A DNA stretch of 64,000 nucleotides, from assembly GCA_023078555.1 (NCBI GenBank), contig CM041199.1:9305315-9369314 (forward strand), written 5' to 3'. This DNA is from Ulva prolifera. Taxonomy: Eukaryota; Chlorophyta; Ulvophyceae; Ulvales; Ulvaceae. The notes beneath the pieces are model-generated. The model did no database searches. It saw nothing but the letters and a program-made list of their open reading frames with translations, and was not told the origin of the DNA. Below are positions 1 through 10,890 of the stretch, piece by piece. Every line of letters starts with the position of its first letter. Within the stretch, counting starts at the first letter, position 1. Made by a program: the position numbers and the translations under genes.

Positions 1-2153
1 GTGATGGTGTCCCAGCCACCTGTGTGGCATGCATGATAGCAGTTATGAGCAGGACAGGTACGTGAGACAGCACTAGCAGGAAAGAGATTACAAACGTAAG
101 TGAACACCCCGGACCTGACAGTGTTGGCGGGGTAATCCCACACGCCGATTTGGGCACATCTGAAACATGCCCTCTTCGCTGTATGGCCGATGCTGTTGGT
201 AAGTTTCTCCAGCCATGGGATATCCCCCTCCACACAGCACAGCACCGGCCACACGTGCAGTACCTCGCCCCCTGGCAGTGTGATTTCGAGTGCCTCACCC
301 CCAGCTCCTGCACTCCAGCCATCACGTGGTGCGGGGGCCAGACACTACGTGATCGGGAACTGTACACATCACCCGGCAGTGTCCAGGAAGACAAGGTGAG
401 TGCGCGCCCGGATCATGCTTCTTGAAGAACGCCATCACGGACTCCAGAATGCTGGCCATGCATGTTGGTTCGGATGGCCCCTCCACCACTCCAAGGGGAA
501 TCCAGGCCACATTGGTACTTCAGAGATGGGGCGGCAGGTCAAGCAGGCGGATCCCCCAGATGGTGACACCGTGCTGCTTGTTGACATACAGCTGGGCCCC
601 GTCCCCCCCTGCAGGAAAAGCGACTGTCGGGACACGAGGCAGAGGGTCTCAATTCGCGGAGTTGCATAGGCGTGCCGTTTCGGTGTGCCTGATAGCCACC
701 TGCTCAGATGAGGAGGTGGAGCGCACCGAGGCTGAACAGCAGGACAAGCTCCCTATGCTTTGGCTTCAGGATTTTGCCCCCACACCCCAGGTTGAGGGCC
801 TTTCCAGCCGGGGAGTTGAGGAAGCTGCTTTTGTCTTTGACAGCTGTTGCCCTGGCTTCCCGTACGCTCGTCAGCAGCCCCGGCTGCAGGAGGAGGTCTT
901 TCAGCGAGGCTTCTTCGCCAAAGAAGAAAGCTGAGCGCACTGGGACACCCTTCCCTGTGAGATCGACATCGAATCGCTGTTGACAACAACCAGGGGTTCC
1001 GCAGGTGTCCGCCAAATGCTGGTGATGGTCACCCGGATCAAGTGGGGGGAACAAGGTCCAGCATTGGGGACAAACGTGGCGCGTCACAGAGGAAACAGGC
1101 GGGACACCCAACACCGCCTTGACGAGGTGAAAGGAGGGGGGGAAAAAGTTGCCATCGGGTAGCAGGAGGTAATGTATGAACCTGCACCACGTATCGACGA
1201 CCACGTCTTGTATGCGAAAGAGGCTCTTCAACTGGGCAATCCACATGCACACCGTGAGGACGGTGAGGGCGCTGCCAGTGTATATGTGTTTCATGCGTTG
1301 GTCATGCCACCAGGCGCCCGTGCCCTTACGGGCCCCTGTGGTGGGGAGCGGGCCGTCGTCATCCGCCTCCTGCATGGGCAACGATGCGGCCAGTCCCACG
1401 GAGGAGTACGAGCGGATTCACAGCATTGCATGTAATGGAAGATGAGGACACACCTCGGATTCGTCTGAACTGTAGTCCGTCTCTGAGGAGAAGGCAATGG
1501 AGTCTGCGTCTGAGGTGTCTGAGTCGGCGTCTGAAAATTGTGCGGGGCCCTCGGCATAGTCACTTTCGGACGGTGGGGGCAGCTGTACACAATCCCAACA
1601 CATCAGAGTTGCTTTGGGCGAGCAGGCAGGTTACAGCTGAGGGACAGGAGCGCTGACACCCATGGCCATCGTGATCACGAGCCGCTGTCAGGCCGATCTG
1701 CATCATGATCAGGCAAACCGGGACTTAGCACGGTCAACTACCGAAGGTACGCACGTCGAAGAGGTCGTCGGAGTGGGCAGGCTCATCGGGGGGACCCCCC
1801 ATGGCTGGAGGTGATGGGGATCTCCCAGAGGGACCGGCCCCGTCGTGTCTGCCGCTGCGGTCATCATCGGCAGTAGCGGAGGTCGGGCCAGCGGCTGGCC
1901 TCGAGTCTGGGCCCGCGTCGTCGTGTCCACCAGCGGCTCTCCGCGATGCGGCTGCTGCACTCAGTCGACGGCTGCAAGGACCGTGATGGTTTTGGGCGGT
2001 GTTGTGCCTCTGAAACTTCTCACCACAGGCTAGACACTGGTATTTAAACGGTTCCTTCCCCGTCGGCTCGGGAGGGATCAGGCGCTTACAGTTCGCTTTG
2101 GCAACAAAATCGTTCACCTCCGCCCTCTTCAGTCTATTTGCCGAACCGGCCAT
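1..2153 (-). pseudogene. Tnp2-like (CACTA) transposase, N-terminal part, one in-frame stop
   Basis: DNA transposase of the Tnp2/Transposase_21 type, expected to cut and join the ends of its own element in the nucleus. The start is the ATG at 2153 in a GCTACCATGG context. Exon 1 (2153-1755) has a C2HC finger at C40, C43, H56, C60, then an Ala/Pro-rich acidic linker. Exon 2 (1582-1454) is Asp/Ser-rich. Exon 3 (1369-727) has a cysteine cluster, HVCPQC followed by CGTPGC. Exon 4 starts at 608 and gives SLGGDGAQLY then LPPHL, a family signature with the first catalytic Asp. A TGA at 522-520 interrupts it directly after LPPHL. A further exon from about 307 to 114 carries VEGDIPWLEKL and ACFRC, the second-Asp region. 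Introns 1754-1583, 1453-1370 and 726-609 are GT-AG and phase-consistent. The exon 4/5 junction is unresolved. The gene continues beyond base 1. The stop argues that this copy is inactive, unless it is a sequencing error. Confidence 0.7.
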
Positions 2154-2490
2154 GGTAGCCAGCCGTACTTAAGCATTCTTGTGACGAGGTTCCACAATAG
2201 CGCGGCCTCTGGTGTTTGTCGTCCCTATGATGGCATTACGTCCCACGAAGACCTCCCTGTCGCATCCCATGTTCGCACTGACGCCACAATCCCTGGCGAG
2301 GCGCCGGGGTATCGAGGCAGCCAAACCTTTGAAGGCGGACCGCGCGACGACGCTACATCGGCATACCATTCAAAGCACGGAGCAGCAAAGCATGTGCGAA
2401 TGACGCGATATGTTAGCTGTGCCTACGATACGACCATCCACAGTACCGGCCATAGACGTGTGTTAATTCCGCTTTGTCTAATCATCCACC
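2154..2490. promoter_or_regulatory. Divergent intergenic region, presumed bidirectional promoter
   Basis: This 337-bp gap separates the transposase start (2153, minus) from the companion gene start (2491, plus). No TATA box or repeat stands out by eye. The promoter role is inferred only from the head-to-head arrangement of the two genes. Confidence 0.35.
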
Positions 2491-4844
2491 ATGTCCAACC
2501 TGCAGTTCACGTTCCTCCGCGCGGCGCCCGTCGTCATCGAGAAAGAAGTTGTAGAAGACGCAGACAACGGAGCAGGGATGCTTGACGTGCTGGTCAGCAA
2601 CGTGTGGAGCAGAGGTGCCGGCGTCGACGGGTTGACTTTGACGTCAACCGTCAACAAAGACAGCTCCGTTGATATCGACAGTGTCGAGAAACTGATGACG
2701 TGCGTAAAGTACTTCTTCAGGAAAGGCACAATCGCTGGACTGCTGAAGCCGCCCGTGCTGGTGAAGGCGCTGGGCAAGGGCAGAGGGAGCGTGGGACAAG
2801 CGTCGGCAGCCGTCGGCACTGCACACTCCACAGCTACGGCCTTGACTGCGGACCCCGAAGCTGCCAGGCGGTGGGAAACGATGAAGGATGCGGTGATGAT
2901 GTGGACGGAAGGGATGAGATCCAAGGTGGCGGGAATGGCCGATGCCCACACGCAAGGCAAGAAGGTGCAGGCACTAGTGAACCTGGCCCTCCCAGACGAC
3001 GAGAAGGTGTGGGTCGGGAGTATTCTAACGAAAACACAGGCGGACGCACTCGGCAAAGCTGCACATGGGGTACGGCTGCTGTCTCCGACTAACAACGTGA
3101 TTGAAAACTGGGGTCCACTACCACCCCGTCAGGGCCACGGGATCGCATGCCACCGACTGTCAGTGTAGTGTCTTGGCACGTCAGAGTCGCCATTCGCGGT
3201 CAGTATGCAGTGACGGGTATCGTGTACAGGTCGGCAGAACAGGTGAAGCGTACGAAGCTGCTACTAATATCAATCATGCTTTCTACCGCCAGCACGCCCA
3301 TTTGAACGCCGTGACCAAAGAGTGTGCCTCTGCTGATGCTCGGGTTATGCCGTACCTGTTGCCGTGCCCAACGGTGGCGGAGAAGGGAAGCACACAGTAT
3401 CCGCCCAAACGGAGGTGACCCGATGTGCAGGAAGTTTTCGAGACGGGCGTGGGACCATAACACGGGCCTGCGGAGGAATCCCAGCGCCCGCGAGCAGAGG
3501 AAGCTGCTCGCGGCAATGAATGTGTTCCAGAACACCAAGGCATGTCCTCCACCTGGGTCAGAGTTGGAGTGGCCATTCGCCGAATGGCCACTCCAGCGCG
3601 TCATGCATTGTGTTGCACTGCACGCGCCCGGAGTGGCCATTCGCCGAATGGCCACTCCAGCGCGTCATGCATTGTGTTGCACTGCACGCGCCCGGAGTGG
3701 CCATTCGCCGAATGGCCACTCCAGCGCGGCGCGGCCTGCTTGAATCCGCACTTGCATGGCCACTGACCTGCCATTCGGCGACTGTGTTCCAACCAATGTG
3801 GTTCGTGCGCAGTTCACCGTGAGAGGAGACCGCTTCCCTATCGATAGCGAACCCATGAAAACCCCCGAGGCCTGGGCTATGGAGGACGGTGAGTATGTGT
3901 GCGAAGGAATCGCCAAGGTTGCTGCGGCCCGGCGCGCCCGCGAAGGGACCGCTGACTCTCCCGTCCAACGGGGCAAGAGACAAAGGAAGACCGAGAAGGT
4001 ACAATCTCACCACACGCTGTACTGCCCGCCTGAGGTTGGCCATTAAGTGGTACCGGGATTGTACGGGCGCCTGTGTGAGCGGCATGTGCCATCATTCGAG
4101 GCAGCCATGCGTGTACAGGCTCCTACCGCATCGAAGTCAGGAAGACGGGGCACTCATTCCAACAGCGGACGGCGCACAATGCTCGCTGACTTTTCTCCCC
4201 GGCGGCCAGGGCTAGAACCAAGGGCAGACCGCACTGCTGATAAGGACAGTGAGCACCAGCCGGACGTGGATGAGGTGGGTCACGATCAGATGGGTGAAGA
4301 GGAAGAGCCTGATTCTCCCCAGCGGGCAGACGATCGATGCGAGTCCCCGAAGATGGAGTTACAAGCCGCAGCGCCGGTATGTCCTCTTATGATTTGTGCC
4401 AATTGACGCCTAGTCCGATTGTACTTGCCCCACCCATCATCAGACCAGGTGTAAGAGCGCCTGTACATTGCAGAAGTCCAACAAAGCTCTTGAGAAGCGA
4501 AAGGCCAAGGCAGAGAAGGAGGCCGCCTACCAAGCGCGTAGGGATATTCGGAAAAAGATTGAGGATTGCGAGGCTAAGCTGGCAAGGCATCAGCCCAGAA
4601 GCAAGGGTGCGAGTGTGCAGAAATTAAAACAGCAGCTTGCTGTATTGACGGTATGTCACTACCCCGATACACTTGATCTGACATGTGACACCAATGCCTG
4701 CAATTGTAGCACTATTTGTGTGACAGTCGCTCAGACCACGAATGCATTAGAGCCGTGCACTCATGCAGCTGGTATTGCATGCAGGCCGAGTTGTCAAAGG
4801 TGCAAGACTCCTTAATTGACGGCTTCCCGAAAGAGGACGAGTAG
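2491..4844 (+). CDS. Element companion gene, seven predicted exons, coiled-coil C terminus, function unknown
   Basis: Not recognised as any known family. The exons I derived are 2491-3069, 3230-3351, 3431-3539, 3813-3998, 4119-4376, 4474-4650 and 4785-4844. They total 1491 nt (496 residues plus TAG) and all phases agree. Introns are GT-AG, except the fourth junction (3540-3812), which is GC-AG with donor AAG|GCATGT. The start has a CCACCATG context. Residues 1-193 (exon 1) are helical-looking without Cys/His clusters. The middle is basic (HNTGLRRNPSAREQRK, RGKRQRKTEK), then acidic (GEEEEPDSPQ). The last two exons form a Lys/Glu-rich coiled coil, with LKQQLAVLT joining AELSKVQDSL across intron 6, which supports that splice. 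The gene is divergent from the transposase, so it may be an accessory (TnpA-like) DNA-binding protein; that is inference. The weakest joins are introns 1, 2 and 3. Confidence 0.6.
3566..3722. repeat. Three palindromes in 64-bp tandem register
   Basis: A 29-bp perfect palindrome (14-bp arms around one base, GGAGTGGCCATTCG and its complement) occurs at 3566-3594, 3630-3658 and 3694-3722, exactly 64 bp apart. The two 35-bp spacers are identical. The array lies entirely inside the predicted GC-AG intron 3540-3812 of the companion gene. A related half, GCCATTCGGCG, recurs at 3770-3780. In RNA each copy would fold into a stable hairpin. Confidence 0.9.
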
Positions 4845-5339
4845 ACATGCCAGTGCATTGTATGGTTGTATTTGGGCCATCTCAGGACCATCTTGCAGCC
4901 TGTACGTATACATAGGTCCTTTGCCCGGTCCTGCCCGCGGAATGTCAGGGAGTCTGTCCTGAGGAAATGTGTGGGAGTGTGAGCTATGTATGAATCTAGC
5001 GATGAAAAGGAAAGCACGCGCCATGTAAGCACCTACAGCATATGAATGCAGGCATGTTGCCAACTGCAGCCCCGTGTTCACGTGCCTCATAACAAAGAAA
5101 ACAACCACATCATGCTTCCACAAAACCGCGATCCTTCCTGCACTCCGCTTACATGTGCGCGACAAAGTCTGATCCGGTAATAACGCCCATGACGCCTTTG
5201 GTCAAGCATTGCGTGTCCACAAGTGCACACTCCTCGTAACCATACGTGAGTATATCTCAAGCCAGACGGATACATGTACGTCAAGAGGTCACCAATCCTA
5301 CGGCCCAGCCTGTACTTCCCGCATCCCCGAGGCGGACGC
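4845..5339. other. 3' flank of the companion gene, no gene seen
   Basis: Nothing coding is supported here. The open frames are short, lack splice support and show no protein-like composition. The stretch probably holds the 3' untranslated region and part of the element's end region. Confidence 0.5.
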
Positions 5340-5635
5340 CATACGGATCCGAGACGGATCCGAAATTTAGTGCACGCGTCCGTAGTCCCTCCGTCGGACG
5401 CACAACGGAACCGTCTTTTCTTCCGTACATCCTCCGGTTGGGCTCCGAAGGCAGGCTAGTAACAAAAGGCGTTGCCCTGGGGCGTACCGGACGGGAATCG
5501 GAAAATCCTACCTGCCTCTGCCCCACCTCCGCCACAAGTCTCCGATACTCCTAGCAACCTACGTCCGGCCTCCACCGATTCTCCGTAGGCTCTCCAACTA
5601 CCCCTCCGCACACACTACGTCAGCTCTCCGATTCA
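5340..5635. repeat. Subterminal repeat cluster of element 1
   Basis: About 13 copies of TCCG lie in roughly 300 bp, mostly in contexts such as CTCCGTA, CCTCCG and TCTCCGAT, with a few inverted copies (ATCGGA, CCGGAC). Read inward from the terminus the motif is about TACGGAGR. Dense degenerate repeats next to the ends are typical transposase-binding arrays in CACTA elements. Binding is inferred. Confidence 0.55.
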
Positions 5636-5657
5636 CCGTGTCGCCATTCTTCTAGTG
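5636..5657. other. Right terminus of element 1 (CACTA end)
   Basis: On the minus strand, reading inward from the satellite junction, the first bases are CACTAGAAGAATGGCGAC. On the plus strand the element ends in TAGTG at 5657 and the satellite resumes with TATGTAGGCATG. The partner inverted repeat would lie left of the window. Confidence 0.6.
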
Positions 5658-8600
5658 TATGTAGGCATGTTTCCATGTCCGTGCAGTATGCCGGGCACTA
5701 TGTCGGGCACTATGTAGGAATGGTTCCATGTCCATGCAGTGTGTCGGGCAGTATGTTGGGCACTATGTTGGGCACTATGTAGGCATGGTTCCATGTCCGT
5801 GCAGTGTGTCGGGCACTATGTCGGGCACTATGTCGGCATGGTTCCATGTCCGTGAAGTATGTCGGGCACTATGTCGGGCACTATGTTGGGCGCTATGTCG
5901 GCATGGTTCCATGTCCATGCAGTATGTTGGGCACTATGTTGGGCACTATGTAGGCATGGTTCCATGTCCGTGCAGTGTGTCGGGCACTATGTCGGGCACT
6001 ATGTCGGCATGGTTCCATGTCCGTGAAGTATGTCGGGCACTATGTCGGGCACTATGTTGGGCGCTATGTCGGCATGGTTCCATGTCCATGCAGTATGCCG
6101 GGCACTATGCCAGGCACAATGTAGGCATGGTTCCATGTCCGTGCAGTATGCCGGGCACTATGTCGGGCACTATGTAGGCATGGTTCCATGTCCGTGCGGT
6201 ATGTCGGGCACTATGTCAGGCACTATGTTGGGCACTATGTCGGCATGGTTCCATGTCCGTGCAGTATGTCGGGCACTATGTTGGGCGCTATGTCGGCATG
6301 GTTTCATGTCCTTGCAGTATGTCGGGCACTATGTTGGGCGCTATGTCGGCATGGTTCCATGTCCATGCAGTATGCCGGGCACTATGTCGGGCACTATGTA
6401 GGCATGGTTCCATGTCCGTGCAGTATGTCGGGCACTATGTCGGGCACTATGTTGGGCACTATGTCGGCATGGTTCCATGTCCATGCAGTATGCCGGGCAC
6501 TATGCCAGGCACTATGTAGGCATGGTTCCATGTCCGTGTGGTATGTCGGGCACTATGTCAGGCACTATGTTGGGCACTATGTCGGCATGGTTCCATGTCC
6601 GTGCAGTATGTCGGGCACTATGTCAGGCAATATGTAGGCTTGGTTCCATGTCCGTGCGGTATGTCGGGCACTATGTTGGGCGCTATGTCGGCATGGTTCC
6701 ATGTCCGTGCACTGTGTCGGGCACTATGTGGGGCACTATGTTGGGCACTATGTCGGCATGGTTCCATGTCCATGCAGTATGCCGGGCACTATGCCAGGCA
6801 CTATGTCGGGCACTATGTCGGCATGGTTCCATGTCCGTGTAGTATGTTGGGCACTATGTTGGGCACTATGTAGGCATGGTTCCATGTCCGTGTAGTATGC
6901 CGGGCACTATGTCGGGCACTATGTAGGCATGGTTCCATGTCCATGCAGTGTGTCGGGCACTATGTCGGGCACTATGTCGGGCACTATGTTGGGCACTATG
7001 TAGGCATGTTTCCATGTCCGTGCAGTATGCCGGGCACTATGTCGGGCACTATGTCAGGCACTATGTTGGCATGGTTCCATGTCCGTGCAGTGTGTCGGGC
7101 ACTATGTCGGGCACTATGTCGGCATGGTTCCATGTCCGTGAAGTATGTCGGGCACTATGTCGGGCACTATGTTGGGCGCTATGTCGGCATGGTTCCATGT
7201 CCATGCAGTATGTTGGGCACTATGTTGGGCACTATGTAGGCATGGTTCCATGTCCGTGCATTGTGTCGGGCACTATGTCGGGCACTATGTCGGCATGGTT
7301 CCATGTCCGTGAAGTATGTCGGGCACTATGTCGGGCACTATGTAGGCATGGTTCCATGTCCATGCAGTGTGTCGGGCACTATGTCGGGCACTATGTCGGG
7401 CACTATGTTGGGCACTATGTAGGCATGTTTCCATGTCCGTGCAGTATGCCGGGCACTATGTCGGGCACTATGTCAGGCAATATGTAGGCTTGGTTCCATG
7501 TCCGTGCGGTATGTCGGGCACTATGTTGGGCGCTATGTCGGCATGGTTCCATGTCCGTGCACTGTGTCGGGCACTATGTGGGGCACTATGTTGGGCACTA
7601 TGTCGGCATGGTTCCATGTCCATGCAGTATGCCGGGCACTATGCCAGGCACTATGTCGGGCACTATGTCGGCATGGTTCCATGTCCGTGTAGTATGTTGG
7701 GCACTATGTTGGGCACTATGTAGGCATGGTTCCATGTCCGTGTAGTATGCCGGGCACTATGTCGGGCACTATGTAGGCATGGTTCCATGTCCATGCAGTG
7801 TGTCGGGCACTATGTCGGGCACTATGTCGGGCACTATGTTGGGCACTATGTAGGCATGTTTCCATGTCCGTGCAGTATGCCGGGCACTATGTCGGGCACT
7901 ATGTCAGGCACTATGTTGGCATGGTTCCATGTCCGTGCAGTGTGTCGGGCACTATGTCGGGCACTATGTCGGCATGGTTCCATGTCCGTGAAGTATGTCG
8001 GGCACTATGTCGGGCACTATGTTGGGCGCTATGTCGGCATGGTTCCATGTCCATGCAGTATGTTGGGCACTATGTTGGGCACTATGTAGGCATGGTTCCA
8101 TGTCCGTGCAGTGTGTCGGGCACTATGTCGGGCACTATGTCGGCATGGTTCCATGTCCGTGAAGTATGTCGGGCACTATGTCGGGCACTATGTTGGGCGC
8201 TATGTCGGCATGGTTCCATGTCCATGCAGTATGCCGGGCACTATGCCAGGCACAATGTAGGCATGGTTCCATGTCCGTGCAGTATGCCGGGCACTATGTC
8301 GCGCACTATGTAGGCATGGTTCCATGTCCGTGCGGTATGTCGGGCACTATGTCAGGCACTATGTTGGGCACTATGTCGGCATGGTTCCATGTCCGTGCAG
8401 TATGTCGGGCACTATGTTGGGCGCTATGTCGGCATGGTTCCATGTCCGTGAAGTATGTCGGGCACTATGTCGGGCACTATGTTGGGCGCTATGTCGGCAT
8501 GGTTCCATGTCCATGCAGTATGCCGGGCACTATGCCAGGCACAATGTAGGCATGGTTCCATGTCCGTGCAGTATGCCGGGCACTATGTCGCGCACTATGT

Positions 8601-9180
8601 AGGCATGGTTCCATGTCCGTGCGGTATGTCGGGCACTATGTCAGGCACTATGTTGGGCACTATGTCGGCATGGTTCCATGTCCGTGCAGTATGTCGGGCA
8701 CTATGTTGGGCGCTATGTCGGCATGGTTTCATGTCCTTGCAGTATGTCGGGCACTATGTTGGGCGCTATGTCGGCATGGTTCCATGTCCATGCAGTATGC
8801 CGGGCACTATGTCGGGCACTATGTAGGCATGGTTCCATGTCCGTGCAGTATGTCGGGCACTATGTCGGGCACTATGTTGGGCACTATGTCGGCATGGTTC
8901 CATGTCCATGCAGTATGCCGGGCACTATGCCAGGCACTATGTAGGCATGGTTCCATGTCCGTGTGGTATGTCGGGCACTATGTCAGGCACTATGTTGGGC
9001 ACTATGTCGGCATGGTTCCATGTCCGTGCAGTATGTCGGGCACTATGTCAGGCAATATGTAGGCTTGGTTCCATGTCCGTGCGGTATGTCGGGCACTATG
9101 TTGGGCGCTATGTCGGCATGGTTCCATGTCCGTGCACTGTGTCGGGCACTATGTGGGGCACTATGTTGGGCACTATGTCG

Positions 9181-10890
9181 GCATGGTTCCATGTCCATGC
9201 AGTATGCCGGGCACTATGCCAGGCACTATGTCGGGCACTATGTCGGCATGGTTCCATGTCCGTGTAGTATGTTGGGCACTATGTTGGGCACTATGTAGGC
9301 ATGGTTCCATGTCCGTGTAGTATGCCGGGCACTATGTCGGGCACTATGTAGGCATGGTTCCATGTCCATGCAGTGTGTCGGGCACTATGTCGGGCACTAT
9401 GTCGGGCACTATGTTGGGCACTATGTAGGCATGTTTCCATGTCCGTGCAGTATGCCGGGCACTATGTCGGGCACTATGTCAGGCACTATGTTGGGCACTA
9501 TGTCGGCATGGTTCCATGTCCGTGCAGTATGTCGGGCACTATGTCAGGCAATATGTAGGCTTGGTTCCATGTCCGTGCGGTATGTCGGGCACTATGTTGG
9601 GCGCTATGTAGGCATGGTTCCATGTCCGTGCGGTATGTCGGGCACTATGTCAGGCACTATGTTGGGCACTATGTCGGCATGGTTCCATGTCCGTGTAGTA
9701 TGTTGGGCACTATGTTGGGCACTATGTAGGCATGGTTCCATGTCCGTGTAGTATGCCGGGCACTATGTCGGGCACTATGTAGGCATGGTTCCATGTCCAT
9801 GCAGTGTGTCGGGCACTATGTCGGGCACTATGTCGGGCACTATGTTGGGCACTATGTAGGCATGTTTCCATGTCCGTGCAGTATGCCGGGCACTATGTCG
9901 GGCACTATGTAGGAATGGTTCCATGTCCATGCAGTGTGTCGGGCAGTATGTTGGGCACTATGTTGGACACTATGTAGGCATGGTTCCATGTCCGTGTAGT
10001 GTGTCGGGCACTATGTCGGGCACTATGTCGGCATGGTTCCATGTCCGTGAAGTATGTCGGGCACTATGTCGGGCACTATGTTGGGCGCTATGTCGGCATG
10101 GTTCCATGTCCATGCAGTATGCCGGGCACTATGCCAGGCACAATGTAGGCATGGTTCCATGTCCGTGCAGTATGCCGGGCACTATGTCGGGCACTATGTA
10201 GGCATGGTTCCATGTCCGTGCGGTATGTCGGGCACTATGTCAGGCACTATGTTGGGCACTATGTCGGCATGGTTCCATGTCCGTGTAGTATGTTGGGCAC
10301 TATGTTGGGCACTATGTAGGCATGGTTCCATGTCCGTGTAGTATGCCGGGCACTATGTCGGGCACTATGTAGGCATGGTTCCATGTCCGTGAAGTATGTC
10401 GGGCACTATGTCGGGCACTATGTTGGGCGCTATGTCGGCATGGTTCCATGTCCATGCAGTATGCCGGGCACTATGCCAGGCACAATGTAGGCATGGTTCC
10501 ATGTCCGTGCAGTATGCCGGGCACTATGTCGGGCACTATGTAGGCATGGTTCCATGTCCGTGCGGTATGTCGGGCACTATGTCAGGCACTATGTTGGGCA
10601 CTATGTCGGCATGGTTCCATGTCCGTGTAGTATGTTGGGCACTATGTTGGGCACTATGTAGGCATGGTTCCATGTCCGTGTAGTATGCCGGGCACTATGT
10701 CGGGCACTATGTAGGCATGGTTCCATGTCCATGCAGTGTGTCGGGCACTATGTCGGGCACTATGTCGGGCACTATGTTGGGCACTATGTCGGCATGGTTC
10801 CATGTCCGTGCAGTGTGTTGGGCACTATGTTGGGAACTATGCAGGCATGGTTCCATGTCCGTGCAGTGTGTTGGGCACTATGTTGGGCAC
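9181..10890. repeat. Segmental duplication inside the satellite, copy A
   Basis: About 1.7 kb of satellite matches 15166-16875 at a constant offset of 5985 bp, with only a few base differences (for example GTTGGACAC at 9964-9972 against GTTGGGCAC at 15949-15957). The match ends where copy B carries CCATTTCCG at about 16891-16899. Confidence 0.75.

Larger units (their letters stand above)
1..5657. mobile_element. CACTA-superfamily DNA transposon, right part (left end outside window)
   Basis: Three independent signs define this element. A Tnp2-like transposase gene lies on the minus strand (from 2153 leftwards). A cluster of short subterminal repeats occupies about 5340-5635. The last bases before the satellite are TAGTG (5653-5657), which read CACTA from the junction inward, the hallmark terminus of CACTA elements. 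The satellite begins at the next base. A second gene is transcribed divergently from the transposase, as in many CACTA elements with two products. The left terminus is not in the window, so terminal inverted repeats and a target-site duplication cannot be checked. The alternative is a chance TAGTG at the satellite edge; the coincidence with the gene content makes that less likely. Confidence 0.65.

Noticed and set aside
422-934. 170-codon plus-strand open frame over the transposase
   Set aside because: The minus strand carries recognisable transposase motifs and consistent introns in the same region; the plus-strand frame is a shadow.
3415-3430. A 16-bp intron in the companion gene (GTGACC...TGTGCAG)
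   Set aside because: It would be far too short for a spliceosomal intron; a 79-bp intron 3352-3430 with donor GTACCT gives the correct phase.
3558-4085. 175-codon minus-strand open frame through the palindromes
   Set aside because: It reads the palindromic repeats and the antisense of well-supported exons of the companion gene.
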